Assembly (NCBI RefSeq): GCF_003610455.1
Contig: NZ_RAQK01000001.1
Coordinates: 1,984,001 to 2,048,000, forward strand
Reading direction: 5' to 3'
DNA: 64,000 nucleotides
From: Sulfitobacter guttiformis
Lineage (GTDB): Bacteria; Pseudomonadota; Alphaproteobacteria; Rhodobacterales; Rhodobacteraceae
Shown: positions 38,212-47,160 of the stretch, piece by piece
How positions within the stretch are numbered: position 1 is the first letter of the stretch
Layout: each line of letters starts with the position of its first letter
The notes under the pieces: generated by a model
The model's input: only the letters and a program-made list of their open reading frames with translations
The model's database searches: none
What the model was told of the DNA's origin: nothing
Translations under genes and position numbers: made by a program

Positions 38212-38954
38212 GCTGGCATGCCTTTTTTGCGGTAGCTGGGCAGACGCATCAGCGCGGTGCGCAGTGCATCCCCCCATCCATCCGAAATAGTCTGGTAGTA
38301 GGGGTTATCAGCCTCGATGCGGGTCTGCTCTTCGATGGAGAAGCTGTCTTTTGCATAGACCTGAAGATCGAGTGGCATTCCGACAGACAGGTTAGCCTTG
38401 ATCGTAGAGTCGAATGAAACGAGCAACAGTTTGATCGTATCTTCAAAGCTCATGTCGGGCTGGTAGGCACGCACCAGAATGGGTTTGCCATATTTCGCCT
38501 CGCCAATTTGGAAAAACGGGGCATCGTCGGTCACTTCGATGAAGTTACCTTCGGGATAAACCAGAAACAACGTTGGCGCGCCGCCTTTGATCTGTCCACC
38601 GACGATAACCGACGCAGTAAAGCGCGACGATCCTGTTTGGCCGCCCTGTGCGCTGTCGCGGATAACTTCCTGAAGGGTGGCACCGACAAGGCGTGCAACC
38701 TGAAACATGGTGGGTTGTTCAAGAAGGGTGGGGTTCCGCTCAGATACAGTTTTGGAGCGCTCCTCCAATACGCTGATGAGCGCCTGCGTTGTAGCCAGAT
38801 TTCCGGCGGTCATGATCGTAATGGTCCGTTCACCGGGGACATTCCACGTAAACATCTTTTTGGTGGTCGAAAAATTGTCGACCCCTGCGTTAGTCCGCGT
38901 GTCGGCCATAAAAACAAGGCCGCGGTTAAGGCGAAGGCCAACGCAATAGGTCAT
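38202..38954 (-). CDS. Anbu (ancestral beta-subunit) proteasome-type peptidase
   Basis: The 250-residue product is a proteasome/HslV-type Ntn-hydrolase. After removal of Met1 the N-terminal residue is Thr (TYCVGLRLNRGLVFMADTRT), the expected nucleophile, with Asp17 and Lys31/Lys32 close to the usual D17/K33 positions. Anbu subunits assemble into open ring or helical structures without a known regulatory ATPase, and no clear proteolytic substrate is known. There is no hslU or Clp-type unfoldase nearby. It follows a transglutaminase gene on the same strand by 125 bp and faces the DUF2126 gene, which places it within the predicted peptide-conjugation cluster. Confidence 0.93.
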   Translation of the reverse strand: MTYCVGLRLNRGLVFMADTRTNAGVDNFSTTKKMFTWNVPGERTITIMTAGNLATTQALISVLEERSKTVSERNPTLLEQPTMFQVARLVGATLQEVIRDSAQGGQTGSSRFTASVIVGGQIKGGAPTLFLVYPEGNFIEVTDDAPFFQIGEAKYGKPILVRAYQPDMSFEDTIKLLLVSFDSTIKANLSVGMPLDLQVYAKDSFSIEEQTRIEADNPYYQTISDGWGDALRTALMRLPSYRKKGMPAGK

Positions 38955-39079
38955 TTTGAATGGTCCAGAACAGGGAAAAAACAGGTTTAAAACTCGGGAG
39001 ATACTTAAAGCGATGCAGACTGCGTTACAATAAAAGATTGTTTTGCATTTTCGGGAGGATGCTTGCGGTAGCCTGTGGA

Positions 39080-39862
39080 TCAGGACGCAATTCTGTGCAC
39101 CTCGACGGTCTGTTTGCGTAGGTCCATCCAGCCATACGAAGTCATGAACGAGGCATCGGCGGCATCACGCCCCACACAAATGCGGACCATGTCGGAGGGT
39201 TTGGCCATGCCGGTCGGATCGAGAAGATGCCAGCCCCCGTCAAGGTAGACCTCGACGACGGCATGAAAGTCCTGGGGGACGACATCGGGAGCATAAACGC
39301 TGACGAAACGCGCAGGAATGCCTGCGGCGCGGGCAAACGCGATCATCACATGCGCGTAGTCACGGCAGACACCGGCAAGGCTTTGGAAACTGTCGCTGGC
39401 CGTGGTGCCCGCATTGCTGGCACCGTTGTCATAAGTGAAATTGGTGTTGATCCAGTTGCGCATCGCCTCCACCAACACGCCGCCTTGGGAATCTCCGAAT
39501 TCGGAAGAGACAAAATCGAGGAACAATTCAGAGTGGCAATAGCGTGATGGCATCAGATATTGCACGACATTCGCCGGAATTTGTGTGCGCGGTGTTTGAA
39601 GCAACGTGGCGAGGCTGCCGTTGTTGCGCGTGACCTCAACCTGCGCCTGATAGTGACAGTCAAAGTCAGGGCCTGCCTCGATCCATTTACGCGTCCCAAG
39701 GCCTTGCTCGCCTTCAATGTTGTGGTGCACGGACACAGGATCAAAGCTGATCTCCGAATGTACGATCCGCTGGACGGCATCCTGCATCGCCTCGATCTGT
39801 AATAACAAATCGCAGGGCTGGGTGGCCGCATAGGACAGATGGGTGCGGATCAAAAAGCGCAT
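39080..39862 (-). CDS. Transglutaminase-like protein, third in the Anbu cluster
   Basis: The 260-residue product has a beta-rich N-terminal half and a transglutaminase core with Cys166 (LAGVCRDYAHV), His200 (QDFHAVVEVY) and Asp215 (HLLDPTGMA), so the triad is intact. The N-terminal half is quite different from that of the 265-residue relative at 31.4 kb, so it is not a recent duplicate. The frame is open 123 nt further upstream. ATG 39862 (MRFLIRTHLSY) is preferred from similarity to relatives and a GGAAA site; ATG 39886 is possible. It lies upstream of anbu on the same strand and may be co-transcribed with it. Confidence 0.87.
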   Translation of the reverse strand: MRFLIRTHLSYAATQPCDLLLQIEAMQDAVQRIVHSEISFDPVSVHHNIEGEQGLGTRKWIEAGPDFDCHYQAQVEVTRNNGSLATLLQTPRTQIPANVVQYLMPSRYCHSELFLDFVSSEFGDSQGGVLVEAMRNWINTNFTYDNGASNAGTTASDSFQSLAGVCRDYAHVMIAFARAAGIPARFVSVYAPDVVPQDFHAVVEVYLDGGWHLLDPTGMAKPSDMVRICVGRDAADASFMTSYGWMDLRKQTVEVHRIAS

Positions 39863-40101
39863 TTTCGTTTCCAGAATCTTGGGCATGTGCGGATCGCAGA
39901 GAGGGTGTATCCCATATAATTGGTCGCATGTCGACAGCCCGCTGGAATGTGCTGTCAGGCGAAGGAAATAAGGGCATGCAGGCATGGCTCGCGGGCTTGA
40001 AGGGCCTCATTATCGGGCAAGGGGTGGCATGGCCCGCCTTGTCGGTCGTGTGCACATATGTAAGCCTATATTGAAATTAATTAAACCTAGCAGGATTAAA
40101 G

Positions 40102-40824
40102 ATGTCAGTCATACCACCGGATTTCCCGCATTCCACCGCCATTAACGCCCATGGATTTTATTGTATCCCAGGCACATTCCGCAAGCGGGAGGTCGCGCAG
40201 ATGTTGCTCAAGGGAGAGGTCAACGAACCGCGCACCTTGTCGTTGATGCGCCAGTTTGCGGGTAATGGCGATGTTGTAAGCGGCGGCGCTTTTGTGGGGG
40301 ATTTTCTGCCATTCTTGTCGCGCAGCCTCAAGCGGGGCGCGTATCTACATTCGTTCGAGCCAAATCCAACGGGATTTGCCGCCACCACGATGACGGTCGC
40401 CCTCAATGATCTGACAAACGTCAGGCTGTCACCGGTGGCGGTGGGCAACGAGACGGGCGTTCTGCCGCTGCTGGTGGCGGATGCGGCGGGTAAGCAGATG
40501 GGCGGCACCTCGATGATCGTAGCCGAGGCGCAGGAGGGGCGCACGGTTGATGTGGAGATTGTTAGGATCGACGATCTGGTCCCTGCCGACCGCAAGGTGA
40601 GCGTGCTGCAGCTCGATATCGAAGGCTACGAGTGGCAGGCGCTTGAAGGTGCGCCGCAGACTATCGGTAAAGGGCATCCGCTGATCGTGCTGGAGACGCT
40701 GGCGGCGCAAGACCCCCGCGAGATCGAGAAAAAGCTACGCGCGCTCTGCCCTGCGGCGGACTATACTTTTATGGGTATGATAGAGCGGAACGCGTTTTAC
40801 AAACCCTTTAAGTCAAAGAAATAG
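40102..40824 (+). CDS. FkbM-family SAM-dependent methyltransferase
   Basis: This 240-residue protein has a Rossmann-type methyltransferase fold of the FkbM class. Supporting motifs are GGAFVGDFLPFLSRSL (SAM loop, though less Gly-rich than usual), HSFEPNPTGFAATT, and VLQLDIEGYEWQAL, the family's hallmark DxEG segment. FkbM enzymes often methylate hydroxyls of sugars or polyketides; the acceptor here is unknown. The gene stands alone between the Anbu cluster and the convergent MORN gene, with only 8 bp between the two stops. A link with the Anbu cluster is possible but unsupported. Confidence 0.85.
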   Translation: MSVIPPDFPHSTAINAHGFYCIPGTFRKREVAQMLLKGEVNEPRTLSLMRQFAGNGDVVSGGAFVGDFLPFLSRSLKRGAYLHSFEPNPTGFAATTMTVALNDLTNVRLSPVAVGNETGVLPLLVADAAGKQMGGTSMIVAEAQEGRTVDVEIVRIDDLVPADRKVSVLQLDIEGYEWQALEGAPQTIGKGHPLIVLETLAAQDPREIEKKLRALCPAADYTFMGMIERNAFYKPFKSKK

Positions 40825-40832
40825 CACCGAAT

Positions 40833-42320
40833 TCAGTCGGTCACGGGAGTAGGGGCATCCGTTGTTGCCGGCTCTGCCGTGACGGGGTCTGCGCCAGTCG
40901 GCTCAGCATTGGCTGGGTCCGCGGCGGCGGGTTGAGCCAATGTGCCATTATCCCAATCGCCCGAGGCCTGCTCCCCCGTGGCATAGGTCATGGTGCCTAC
41001 ACCCTGCCGCTTGCCATCCTTGAAAGTACCCACATAGACATCGCCGTTGGGATAGGTGGCGGTGCCTGTGCCCTCAATCTCGCCGCCAGCCCACTCGCCC
41101 TCATAGATAAAGCCGCTAGCCATGGTGATCTTGCCCATGCCTGAGCGGCGACCGTCGACAAATTCGCCGACATAGGTGGTGCCATCGGGATAGGTGGCGG
41201 TGCCGGTGCCGTGCCGCAGCCCTGCCTTCCACGTGCCCACATACGAGCGCCCATCGCCGTAATCTAGCGTGCCTTGTCCTTCGTTGCGGGCATCAACAAA
41301 GCCGCCCTCGTACACCATCCCGTTCGGATAGGTGGCGCGGCCCTGACCTTCAATCACGCCGGCATTCCAGTCTCCGGTATAGGTAGAGCCGTCAAGATAG
41401 GTAATGCTACCAGCGCCTTGCGCCAGATTGTCCTTGAAGAGGCCGGTTTGAACCGAGCCGTCCGGATAGGTCACGGTGCCTGTGCCTTCCGCGCGGCCCT
41501 CGACCCAGTCACCCTCGTATTTGTAGCCATCCGCGCCGGTGAAGGTGCCGGTGCCATGCCGCTGGTCATCCAGATAGGCGCCCACGTAGGTGTCTCCCGC
41601 TGCCGTGGTTGAAGTGCCCGTGCCTTCGCGGCGGCCTTCGACCAGATCGCCCGCATAGGTGTCGCCATTTGCCTGGGTGATCGTGCCAGTGCCATTAAGT
41701 TGGCCGTTGGCCCATGTCCCTTCAAGGGTGAACCCCTCGGGATGGATGAGTTTGCCCGGACCCGAACGCGCGCCATCGACTACTGTACCCTCGTATATCG
41801 CGCCTTCGGCGTCTTTGATCACGGCCTGGCCTGTGGCCTGTCCGTCGACCCAGTCCCCCTTGTATTCATAGCCTGCGGGCGTAACCAACACGCCTTTTCC
41901 GTTCCTTTTGCCATCGCGAAAGGCGCCTTCATACCGCTCTCCGTTTGCGTGAATTGCCACGCCTTGCCCCATGATGGTGCCAGCTTCCCATTCGCCCTCG
42001 TAGGTGCCGCCGTCCGACATTGTGATCTTGCCAATACCCTCGGGCTTTCCCTTCGCAAAATCACCTTCGTAGACCGAGCCGTTCGGGAAACGCGCGATGC
42101 CGGTGCCGCGGATCTCGCCCTCGACCCACTGGCCGGAATACTGGTAGCCGTTGGGCAGAGTGTAGGTGCCGGTGCCGTGCTGTAGCCCGTCTTTGAACGT
42201 GCCTTCATATACGCCGCCGTCGTCGTATTGCTTGCTTAATACTTGTGTGTTTTGCGCAAACGCGGACCCAAGCATCAAAGGGGCGAAAGCGGCAGCGAGC
42301 ATCAGGGTGCGGAAAGTCAT
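40833..42320 (-). CDS. Exported MORN-repeat protein, 18 full repeats
   Basis: The 495-residue product begins with a signal peptide (MTFRTLMLAAAFAPLMLGSAFAQ) and then consists of 18 consecutive 23-residue MORN repeats plus one partial. Each follows a YEGxWxxGxxxGxGxxxxxxGxx pattern with no gaps. MORN repeats build elongated beta structures that bind lipids, proteins or membranes. A short tail rich in Ala, Pro, Thr and Asp (about 465-495) follows. The frame extends 27 nt upstream, but the ATG at 42320 has AGGA before it and starts the signal peptide. The function is unknown; secretion to the periplasm or outer envelope is likely. Confidence 0.9.
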   Translation of the reverse strand: MTFRTLMLAAAFAPLMLGSAFAQNTQVLSKQYDDGGVYEGTFKDGLQHGTGTYTLPNGYQYSGQWVEGEIRGTGIARFPNGSVYEGDFAKGKPEGIGKITMSDGGTYEGEWEAGTIMGQGVAIHANGERYEGAFRDGKRNGKGVLVTPAGYEYKGDWVDGQATGQAVIKDAEGAIYEGTVVDGARSGPGKLIHPEGFTLEGTWANGQLNGTGTITQANGDTYAGDLVEGRREGTGTSTTAAGDTYVGAYLDDQRHGTGTFTGADGYKYEGDWVEGRAEGTGTVTYPDGSVQTGLFKDNLAQGAGSITYLDGSTYTGDWNAGVIEGQGRATYPNGMVYEGGFVDARNEGQGTLDYGDGRSYVGTWKAGLRHGTGTATYPDGTTYVGEFVDGRRSGMGKITMASGFIYEGEWAGGEIEGTGTATYPNGDVYVGTFKDGKRQGVGTMTYATGEQASGDWDNGTLAQPAAADPANAEPTGADPVTAEPATTDAPTPVTD

Positions 42321-42482
42321 GGCGGTCCTGTCCAATAGAGCGGGCAAGGGTGCCCGTGGTTTTCCATCAGACTAAAGACGCCACGTCCGAGGGGCAACGG
42401 CCTTTTGCCGCGTGGGCCATTGCGTGCTTTTCTTGGACGCCCGATCTGCTACATCGTTGGTCCAACAGCGAGAGGGACGACA

Positions 42483-44141
42483 ATGGCAGAGCGGTTTCGC
42501 ATCACATTGGGGCAGTTGAACCCGACGGTTGGTGATTTGGCAGGCAACGCGGAACAAGCGCGTGCCGCTTGGGCGCAGGGGCGTGACGCCGGTGCCGATC
42601 TCGTAGCGCTGCCGGAGATGTTCATTGCGGGATACAACGCCCAGGATCTGGTGATGAAACCCGCGTTCCAGCGCGATGTCGTGACCCATCTAGATGCGCT
42701 GGCGGTTCAGTGTGCGGACGGTCCTGCGCTTGCGATCGGTGCGCCGCTGGTTGAGGGTGGCAAGCTTTATAACGCCTATATGATTCTCAAGGGAGGCAAG
42801 GTGGCGAGCCGCGTGCTCAAGCATCACCTGCCCAACGAGACGGTATTCGACGAGGTTCGCATATTTGACAGTGGCCCTTTGGGTGGACCTTATTCCATAG
42901 GTGACACGCGCATCGGCTCGCCGATTTGCGAGGATGCGTGGCATGAAGATGTGGCCGAGACTTTGGCCGAAACCGGTGCGGAGTTTTTGCTCGTGCCCAA
43001 TGGCTCGCCCTACTACCGCGGTAAATTCGACACCCGCCTCAGCCATATGGTAAGCCGTGTCGTCGAGACAGAACTGCCATTGATTTATCTGAACATGGTC
43101 GGGGGGCAGGATGACCAGATTTTTGATGGGGCGAGCTTTGGTTTGAATCCCGGCGGCAAGTTGGCGTTCCAGATGCCAGCGTTTGATGCGGTCACGCAGC
43201 ACATCGATCTTGAGCGCGGACCGGATGGCTGGCGCATCCTGGAAGGCAACAAGGCAGTGCATGCCGACCCTTACGCGCAGGATTACCGCGTTATGGTTGA
43301 GGGCTTGCGTGATTATATGCGCAAGACAGGCTTTGAAAAAGTGCTTTTGGGAATGTCCGGCGGTATCGATTCGGCGATTGTTGCCACGATTGCGGTCGAT
43401 GCTTTGGGGCCTGACAATGTGCGCTGTGTTATGCTGCCGTCCGAATACACCTCTAACGCGTCGCTGGAAGATGCGGAGGCCTGCGCCAAGGCGCTGGGCG
43501 CGCGATATGACTATGTGCCGATCAAGGCGGGGCGCGATGCGATTACGCAGACTTTAACGCCATTGTTCGAAGGCACCGAGCCTGATCTAACCGAAGAGAA
43601 CATCCAGAGCCGCCTGCGCGGCCTCCTTTTGATGGCGCTGAGCAACAAGTTCGGCGAGATGCTTTTGACAACGGGCAATAAATCGGAAGTGGCTGTGGGA
43701 TACGCCACCATCTATGGCGATATGGCGGGCGGATATAACCCGATCAAAGACCTTTATAAAATGCGGGTTTTCGAGACATGCCGCTGGCGCAATGCCAATC
43801 ACGCCGACTGGATGATGGGGCCTGCGGGCGCTGTGATCCCTGAAAATATCATCACCAAAGCGCCGTCGGCCGAATTGCGCGATGACCAGAAGGACAGCGA
43901 TAGCCTGCCCGATTATCCCGAGTTGGATGCGATGCTGGAAATTCTGGTGGATCGCAACGGATCAATTTCAGATTGCGTGGCAGCGGGGTTTGACCGTGAT
44001 GTCGCCAAACGTGTCGAGCATCTGGTTTATATTTCGGAATACAAAAGATTCCAGTCTGCACCAGGGCCCCGCCTGACGAAGGGGGCATTCTGGCTTGACC
44101 GACGGTATCCTATTGCCAACCGTTGGCGAGATCCTTCCTGA
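42483..44141 (+). CDS. nadE: Glutamine-dependent NAD+ synthase
   Basis: NadE makes NAD+ from deamido-NAD+ and glutamine. The 552-residue protein has an N-terminal nitrilase-type glutaminase domain with the triad Glu (LVALPEMF), Lys (LKHHLPN) and Cys (SPICEDAWH). The synthetase domain follows, with the ATP-pyrophosphatase loop MSGGIDSAIVA. Both halves look complete. The ATG at 42483 is preferred over an open 78-nt extension, as it starts the conserved MAERFRITLGQLNP and has GAGGGAC before it. It is divergent from the MORN gene. Confidence 0.97.
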   Translation: MAERFRITLGQLNPTVGDLAGNAEQARAAWAQGRDAGADLVALPEMFIAGYNAQDLVMKPAFQRDVVTHLDALAVQCADGPALAIGAPLVEGGKLYNAYMILKGGKVASRVLKHHLPNETVFDEVRIFDSGPLGGPYSIGDTRIGSPICEDAWHEDVAETLAETGAEFLLVPNGSPYYRGKFDTRLSHMVSRVVETELPLIYLNMVGGQDDQIFDGASFGLNPGGKLAFQMPAFDAVTQHIDLERGPDGWRILEGNKAVHADPYAQDYRVMVEGLRDYMRKTGFEKVLLGMSGGIDSAIVATIAVDALGPDNVRCVMLPSEYTSNASLEDAEACAKALGARYDYVPIKAGRDAITQTLTPLFEGTEPDLTEENIQSRLRGLLLMALSNKFGEMLLTTGNKSEVAVGYATIYGDMAGGYNPIKDLYKMRVFETCRWRNANHADWMMGPAGAVIPENIITKAPSAELRDDQKDSDSLPDYPELDAMLEILVDRNGSISDCVAAGFDRDVAKRVEHLVYISEYKRFQSAPGPRLTKGAFWLDRRYPIANRWRDPS

Positions 44142-44237
44142 TAACATCATATCTTTTCCTACACTTTGCCGCACGCGGCGATGTGATGTGCGAAGTCTGC
44201 AATCATGGGTTAATCCGGTGCAAACGGGAGTGCTGCG

Positions 44238-45035
44238 ATGAAATGGCTTTTGGTGATCTGGACAGTTTTGACGGCGACTGCGCTACAAGCGTGCGGAGCG
44301 GACAGTGATTGCGTAGTCGGCGACAGGATCTACCGCATATCGCTGCCACAAGGTCGGACTGCGCCATCAGGTGCGGTGATTTGGGCGCATGGTTATCGCG
44401 GGGCGGCTGAAGGTGCCATGCGAAACGCCAGCCTGCTCAATTTAGTTCATGCACAAGGGTTAGCTTTGATCGCTTTGCAGGGCGTGAACGGTACATGGGA
44501 TCTGCCCAACGGGCCGCGCACCCCCGACAGTACCGGTGCCCCTGAATTTACCTATGTCGACAGGGTGATTTCTGACGCCGTCGAGCGCTTTGGCGTCGAT
44601 CGAACCAAGCTGGTGGCGAGCGGATTTAGTGCCGGTGGCATGCTGGTGTGGAATATCGCCTGCGCCGAGCCGGAGAAGTTTACGGCGTTTATACCCTTTT
44701 CGGGGACGTTCTGGCGTGGGCCGCCTGCGCAATGTGACGCGCCGGTCGCCAACATGATCCATATTCACGGTGACGATGATGCCACCGTTCCCCTCGACGG
44801 GCGGGCCATTGGTGCGACCCGTCAGGGCAAGGTGTCGGAAGCGATGGCAATGTATGGCGCGCTGGGTGCTTTTGGGCCAGCAGAACAGATGGACACGCCT
44901 GACCTGCGCTGCGCGCGGCAGGGTAACGCGGCGGGCAAGCTGCTGGAGTTGTGCCTGTTTGAGGGCGGTCATTCGTTCCGTACGGAATACCTTGGCTATG
45001 CGCTTGATCGGTTGAAGGCTGCAGGGCAGCTTTGA
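44238..45035 (+). CDS. Exported alpha/beta-hydrolase, PHB-depolymerase/LpqC-like esterase
   Basis: The 265-residue product has a hydrophobic leader ending LQAC (Cys19), either a lipobox with an unusual Gln or a Sec cleavage site. It then has the esterase core of the polyhydroxybutyrate-depolymerase/LpqC family. Ser is in GFSAGGML, Asp in HIHGDDDATVP and His in FEGGHSF, giving a complete triad. Several cysteines suggest disulphides, which fits a periplasmic place. The natural substrate may be an ester such as a feruloyl or hydroxyalkanoate compound. It lies between nadE and gltX on the same strand. Confidence 0.85.
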   Translation: MKWLLVIWTVLTATALQACGADSDCVVGDRIYRISLPQGRTAPSGAVIWAHGYRGAAEGAMRNASLLNLVHAQGLALIALQGVNGTWDLPNGPRTPDSTGAPEFTYVDRVISDAVERFGVDRTKLVASGFSAGGMLVWNIACAEPEKFTAFIPFSGTFWRGPPAQCDAPVANMIHIHGDDDATVPLDGRAIGATRQGKVSEAMAMYGALGAFGPAEQMDTPDLRCARQGNAAGKLLELCLFEGGHSFRTEYLGYALDRLKAAGQL

Positions 45036-45109
45036 GCGGGCAGATAGGCGTCCCTAACTGGACAAAGCGGCGGCGCTGTGCCAGCAGGTGAGGCAACAGG
45101 AGGCCCTTC

Positions 45110-46444
45110 ATGTCTGACAAAACCACAACCCGTTTCGCCCCGTCGCCCACCGGCTGGATCCACATCGGTAACCTGCGCTCGGCGTTGATGAACTTCATGA
45201 TTGCGCGCAAGGCAGGTGGCACGTTCATTCTGCGTATCGATGACACCGACCCGAACCGCTCGAAGGAAGAGTACGTCGACGGGATCAAACGTGATCTGGA
45301 ATGGCTTGGTCTGCATTGGGACCGAGTCGAGCGACAATCCCTGCGTCTCGAAAAATATCATGAGGCAGCAGAGAAACTGCGCGGCATGGACCGTTTCTAC
45401 GAGGCGTTCGAGACGCCAACGGAGCTGGACCTCAAGCGCAAGAAGCAGCTCAACATGGGCAAGCCGCCGGTCTATGACCGCGCGGCACTGGCATTGAGCG
45501 GTGCGCAAAAAGAGGCGCTTCGTGCTGATCGGGGCGATGGCGTATGGCGGTTCAAGTTGTTGCAGGAGCGAATCGTCTGGACGGACGGTATTCTGGGCGA
45601 TGTGAGCATTGATGGCGCATCGGTGTCCGATCCGGTGCTTATTCGTGGGGATGGACAGATCCTCTATACGCTTGCGAGCGTTGTGGATGACACTGAAATG
45701 GGCGTGACCCATGTGGTGCGTGGTGCTGATCACGTCACCAACACCGGCACACAGATCCAGATCATGGAGGCGCTGGGCGGTACAGTGCCTACTTTTGCAC
45801 ATCACTCGTTGCTAACCGGTCCTCAGGGTGAGGCATTGTCCAAACGTCTGGGCACGCTGGCATTGCGCGACCTGCGCGAAGCTGGGATTGCCCCGCAGGC
45901 CCTCCTTAGTCTGATGTCGCGTTTGGGATCAGCTGATCCGGTAGAGTTGCGCACAGAAATGGCAGAATTCATTGAAGGCTTCGATATCTCTCGCTTCGGC
46001 TCTGCGCCAACCAAATTCGACGCAGAAGACCTCAAGCCGCTGACAGCAAAATATTTGCAGTGTCTGCCTCTGGACGCTGTCGCGGATGAGATTCGCGCAT
46101 TGGGCGTGCCAGACGATAAGGCCGCGCAGTTCTGGGCGGTGACGCGCGAAAACATCACGACCCTGCATGATCTGGGTCCATGGTGGGAAATGTTTGCGAA
46201 AGGTGCCGAGCCAGCGATTGACGACGAAGACCGTGAATTCATCGCGCAAGCTATGACGATGCTCCCCGAAGGGCCCTACGATGCGGATACTTGGGGTAAT
46301 TTCACTACAGCAGTGAAAGAGGCAACAGGGCGTAAGGGCAAGAGCCTATTTATGCCGCTGCGCAAAGCGTTGACCGGACAGGCCCACGGTCCGGACATGT
46401 CGGCTGTGCTACCGCTGTTGCAGGTAATCAAGGCACGCGGCTAA
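45110..46444 (+). CDS. gltX: Glutamate-tRNA ligase (short form)
   Basis: GltX charges tRNA with glutamate. The 444-residue product has the class I signatures in slightly altered form: RFAPSPTGWIHIGN for HIGH (19-22) and ALSKR for KMSKS (about residue 243). 444 residues is typical of alphaproteobacterial GluRS. These bacteria often carry two gltX genes, one of which may charge tRNA-Gln for later amidation; the sequence alone does not show which this is. AGGAGG lies before the ATG. Confidence 0.95.
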   Translation: MSDKTTTRFAPSPTGWIHIGNLRSALMNFMIARKAGGTFILRIDDTDPNRSKEEYVDGIKRDLEWLGLHWDRVERQSLRLEKYHEAAEKLRGMDRFYEAFETPTELDLKRKKQLNMGKPPVYDRAALALSGAQKEALRADRGDGVWRFKLLQERIVWTDGILGDVSIDGASVSDPVLIRGDGQILYTLASVVDDTEMGVTHVVRGADHVTNTGTQIQIMEALGGTVPTFAHHSLLTGPQGEALSKRLGTLALRDLREAGIAPQALLSLMSRLGSADPVELRTEMAEFIEGFDISRFGSAPTKFDAEDLKPLTAKYLQCLPLDAVADEIRALGVPDDKAAQFWAVTRENITTLHDLGPWWEMFAKGAEPAIDDEDREFIAQAMTMLPEGPYDADTWGNFTTAVKEATGRKGKSLFMPLRKALTGQAHGPDMSAVLPLLQVIKARG

Positions 46445-46460
46445 ATCCAGCAAACAGTGT

Positions 46461-46487
46461 ATCGTGGCGGGCTCAGCCTGCCACGAT
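46461..46487. terminator. Hairpin between convergent gltX and GGCT-like genes
   Basis: ATCGTGGC (46461-46468) and GCCACGAT (46480-46487) form a perfect 8-bp stem with an 11-nt loop. It covers the stop and last codons of the minus-strand gene. There is no T-run on either side, so it would be a weak or rho-assisted terminator. Confidence 0.45.
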
Positions 46488-47033
46488 GACCGCGTTGCGA
46501 AGGGCCAGATGCTGGTCGACCAAAGCGGTCTCCTGCATACTGAGACGTTGCGCACGCGGATAACGCGGCATGGCACGATCATCCAGAATGTGCGTATCCC
46601 AGCGATCGGTCGTGGCAAAGAAATCGGCCACACCGCCCGCGCCGAATTCGCGCAGATAACCCTGAACCACCACATCAAGATAGCTCAGCAAAATGTGGTT
46701 TTCCCTGCTCTGGGTCCATGTATCGCGCGGCACGGCGTAGTGCGAGATATCCTGTGCTGAAGCGCGGGGATGCTGTACGGCACTGCCCGAGGCGATGCGG
46801 GAATAGCCGTGTTCGCGGGCATCCAAAGCATCCCAGTCGCCATGCGGCACCTCGGCAATCAGACCGTCAATAACGGTGTCGGGGTCTGGGATTACGCTGA
46901 GAAATGCCTGCCCGCGTTCTGCGGTGAAAACCCATGTGCGGCGCCAGCCCACCAATCGCGCGCGCGCGGCGTTTTCATAGATGTGGGTGTCACGGTTAAC
47001 GAGGCTGCCGTAGCCGAAAAAACAGGGATGCAT
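46473..47033 (-). CDS. Gamma-glutamylcyclotransferase-like (GGCT/AIG2 fold) protein
   Basis: This 186-residue protein begins MHPCFFGYGSLVN, the substrate-binding YGSL motif of the GGCT fold, and has the family's catalytic Glu candidate in the LDAREHGYSRI segment. GGCT proteins turn gamma-glutamyl amides into 5-oxoproline and the free amine, as in glutathione breakdown or repair of peptide crosslinks. The frame is open for 30 nt upstream; ATG 47033 is chosen for the conserved start and AAAGG site. It is divergent from the GcvH-like gene across 127 bp. AIG2/GGCT proteins are also known neighbours of DUF2126 genes in Firmicutes, but here the two are 9 kb apart. Confidence 0.83.
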   Translation of the reverse strand: MHPCFFGYGSLVNRDTHIYENAARARLVGWRRTWVFTAERGQAFLSVIPDPDTVIDGLIAEVPHGDWDALDAREHGYSRIASGSAVQHPRASAQDISHYAVPRDTWTQSRENHILLSYLDVVVQGYLREFGAGGVADFFATTDRWDTHILDDRAMPRYPRAQRLSMQETALVDQHLALRNAVIVAG

Positions 47034-47160
47034 GGGGGGCCTTTGCGCTGGAAATCCAAGCACTATTTAATCACTGCGTATGCGTAGGGGCAACCATGCG
47101 CAAAGGAGATTGAAAAAGTCGGCGCGCTTTGGCAAAACAAAATGACGGAGGGCCAATGCC

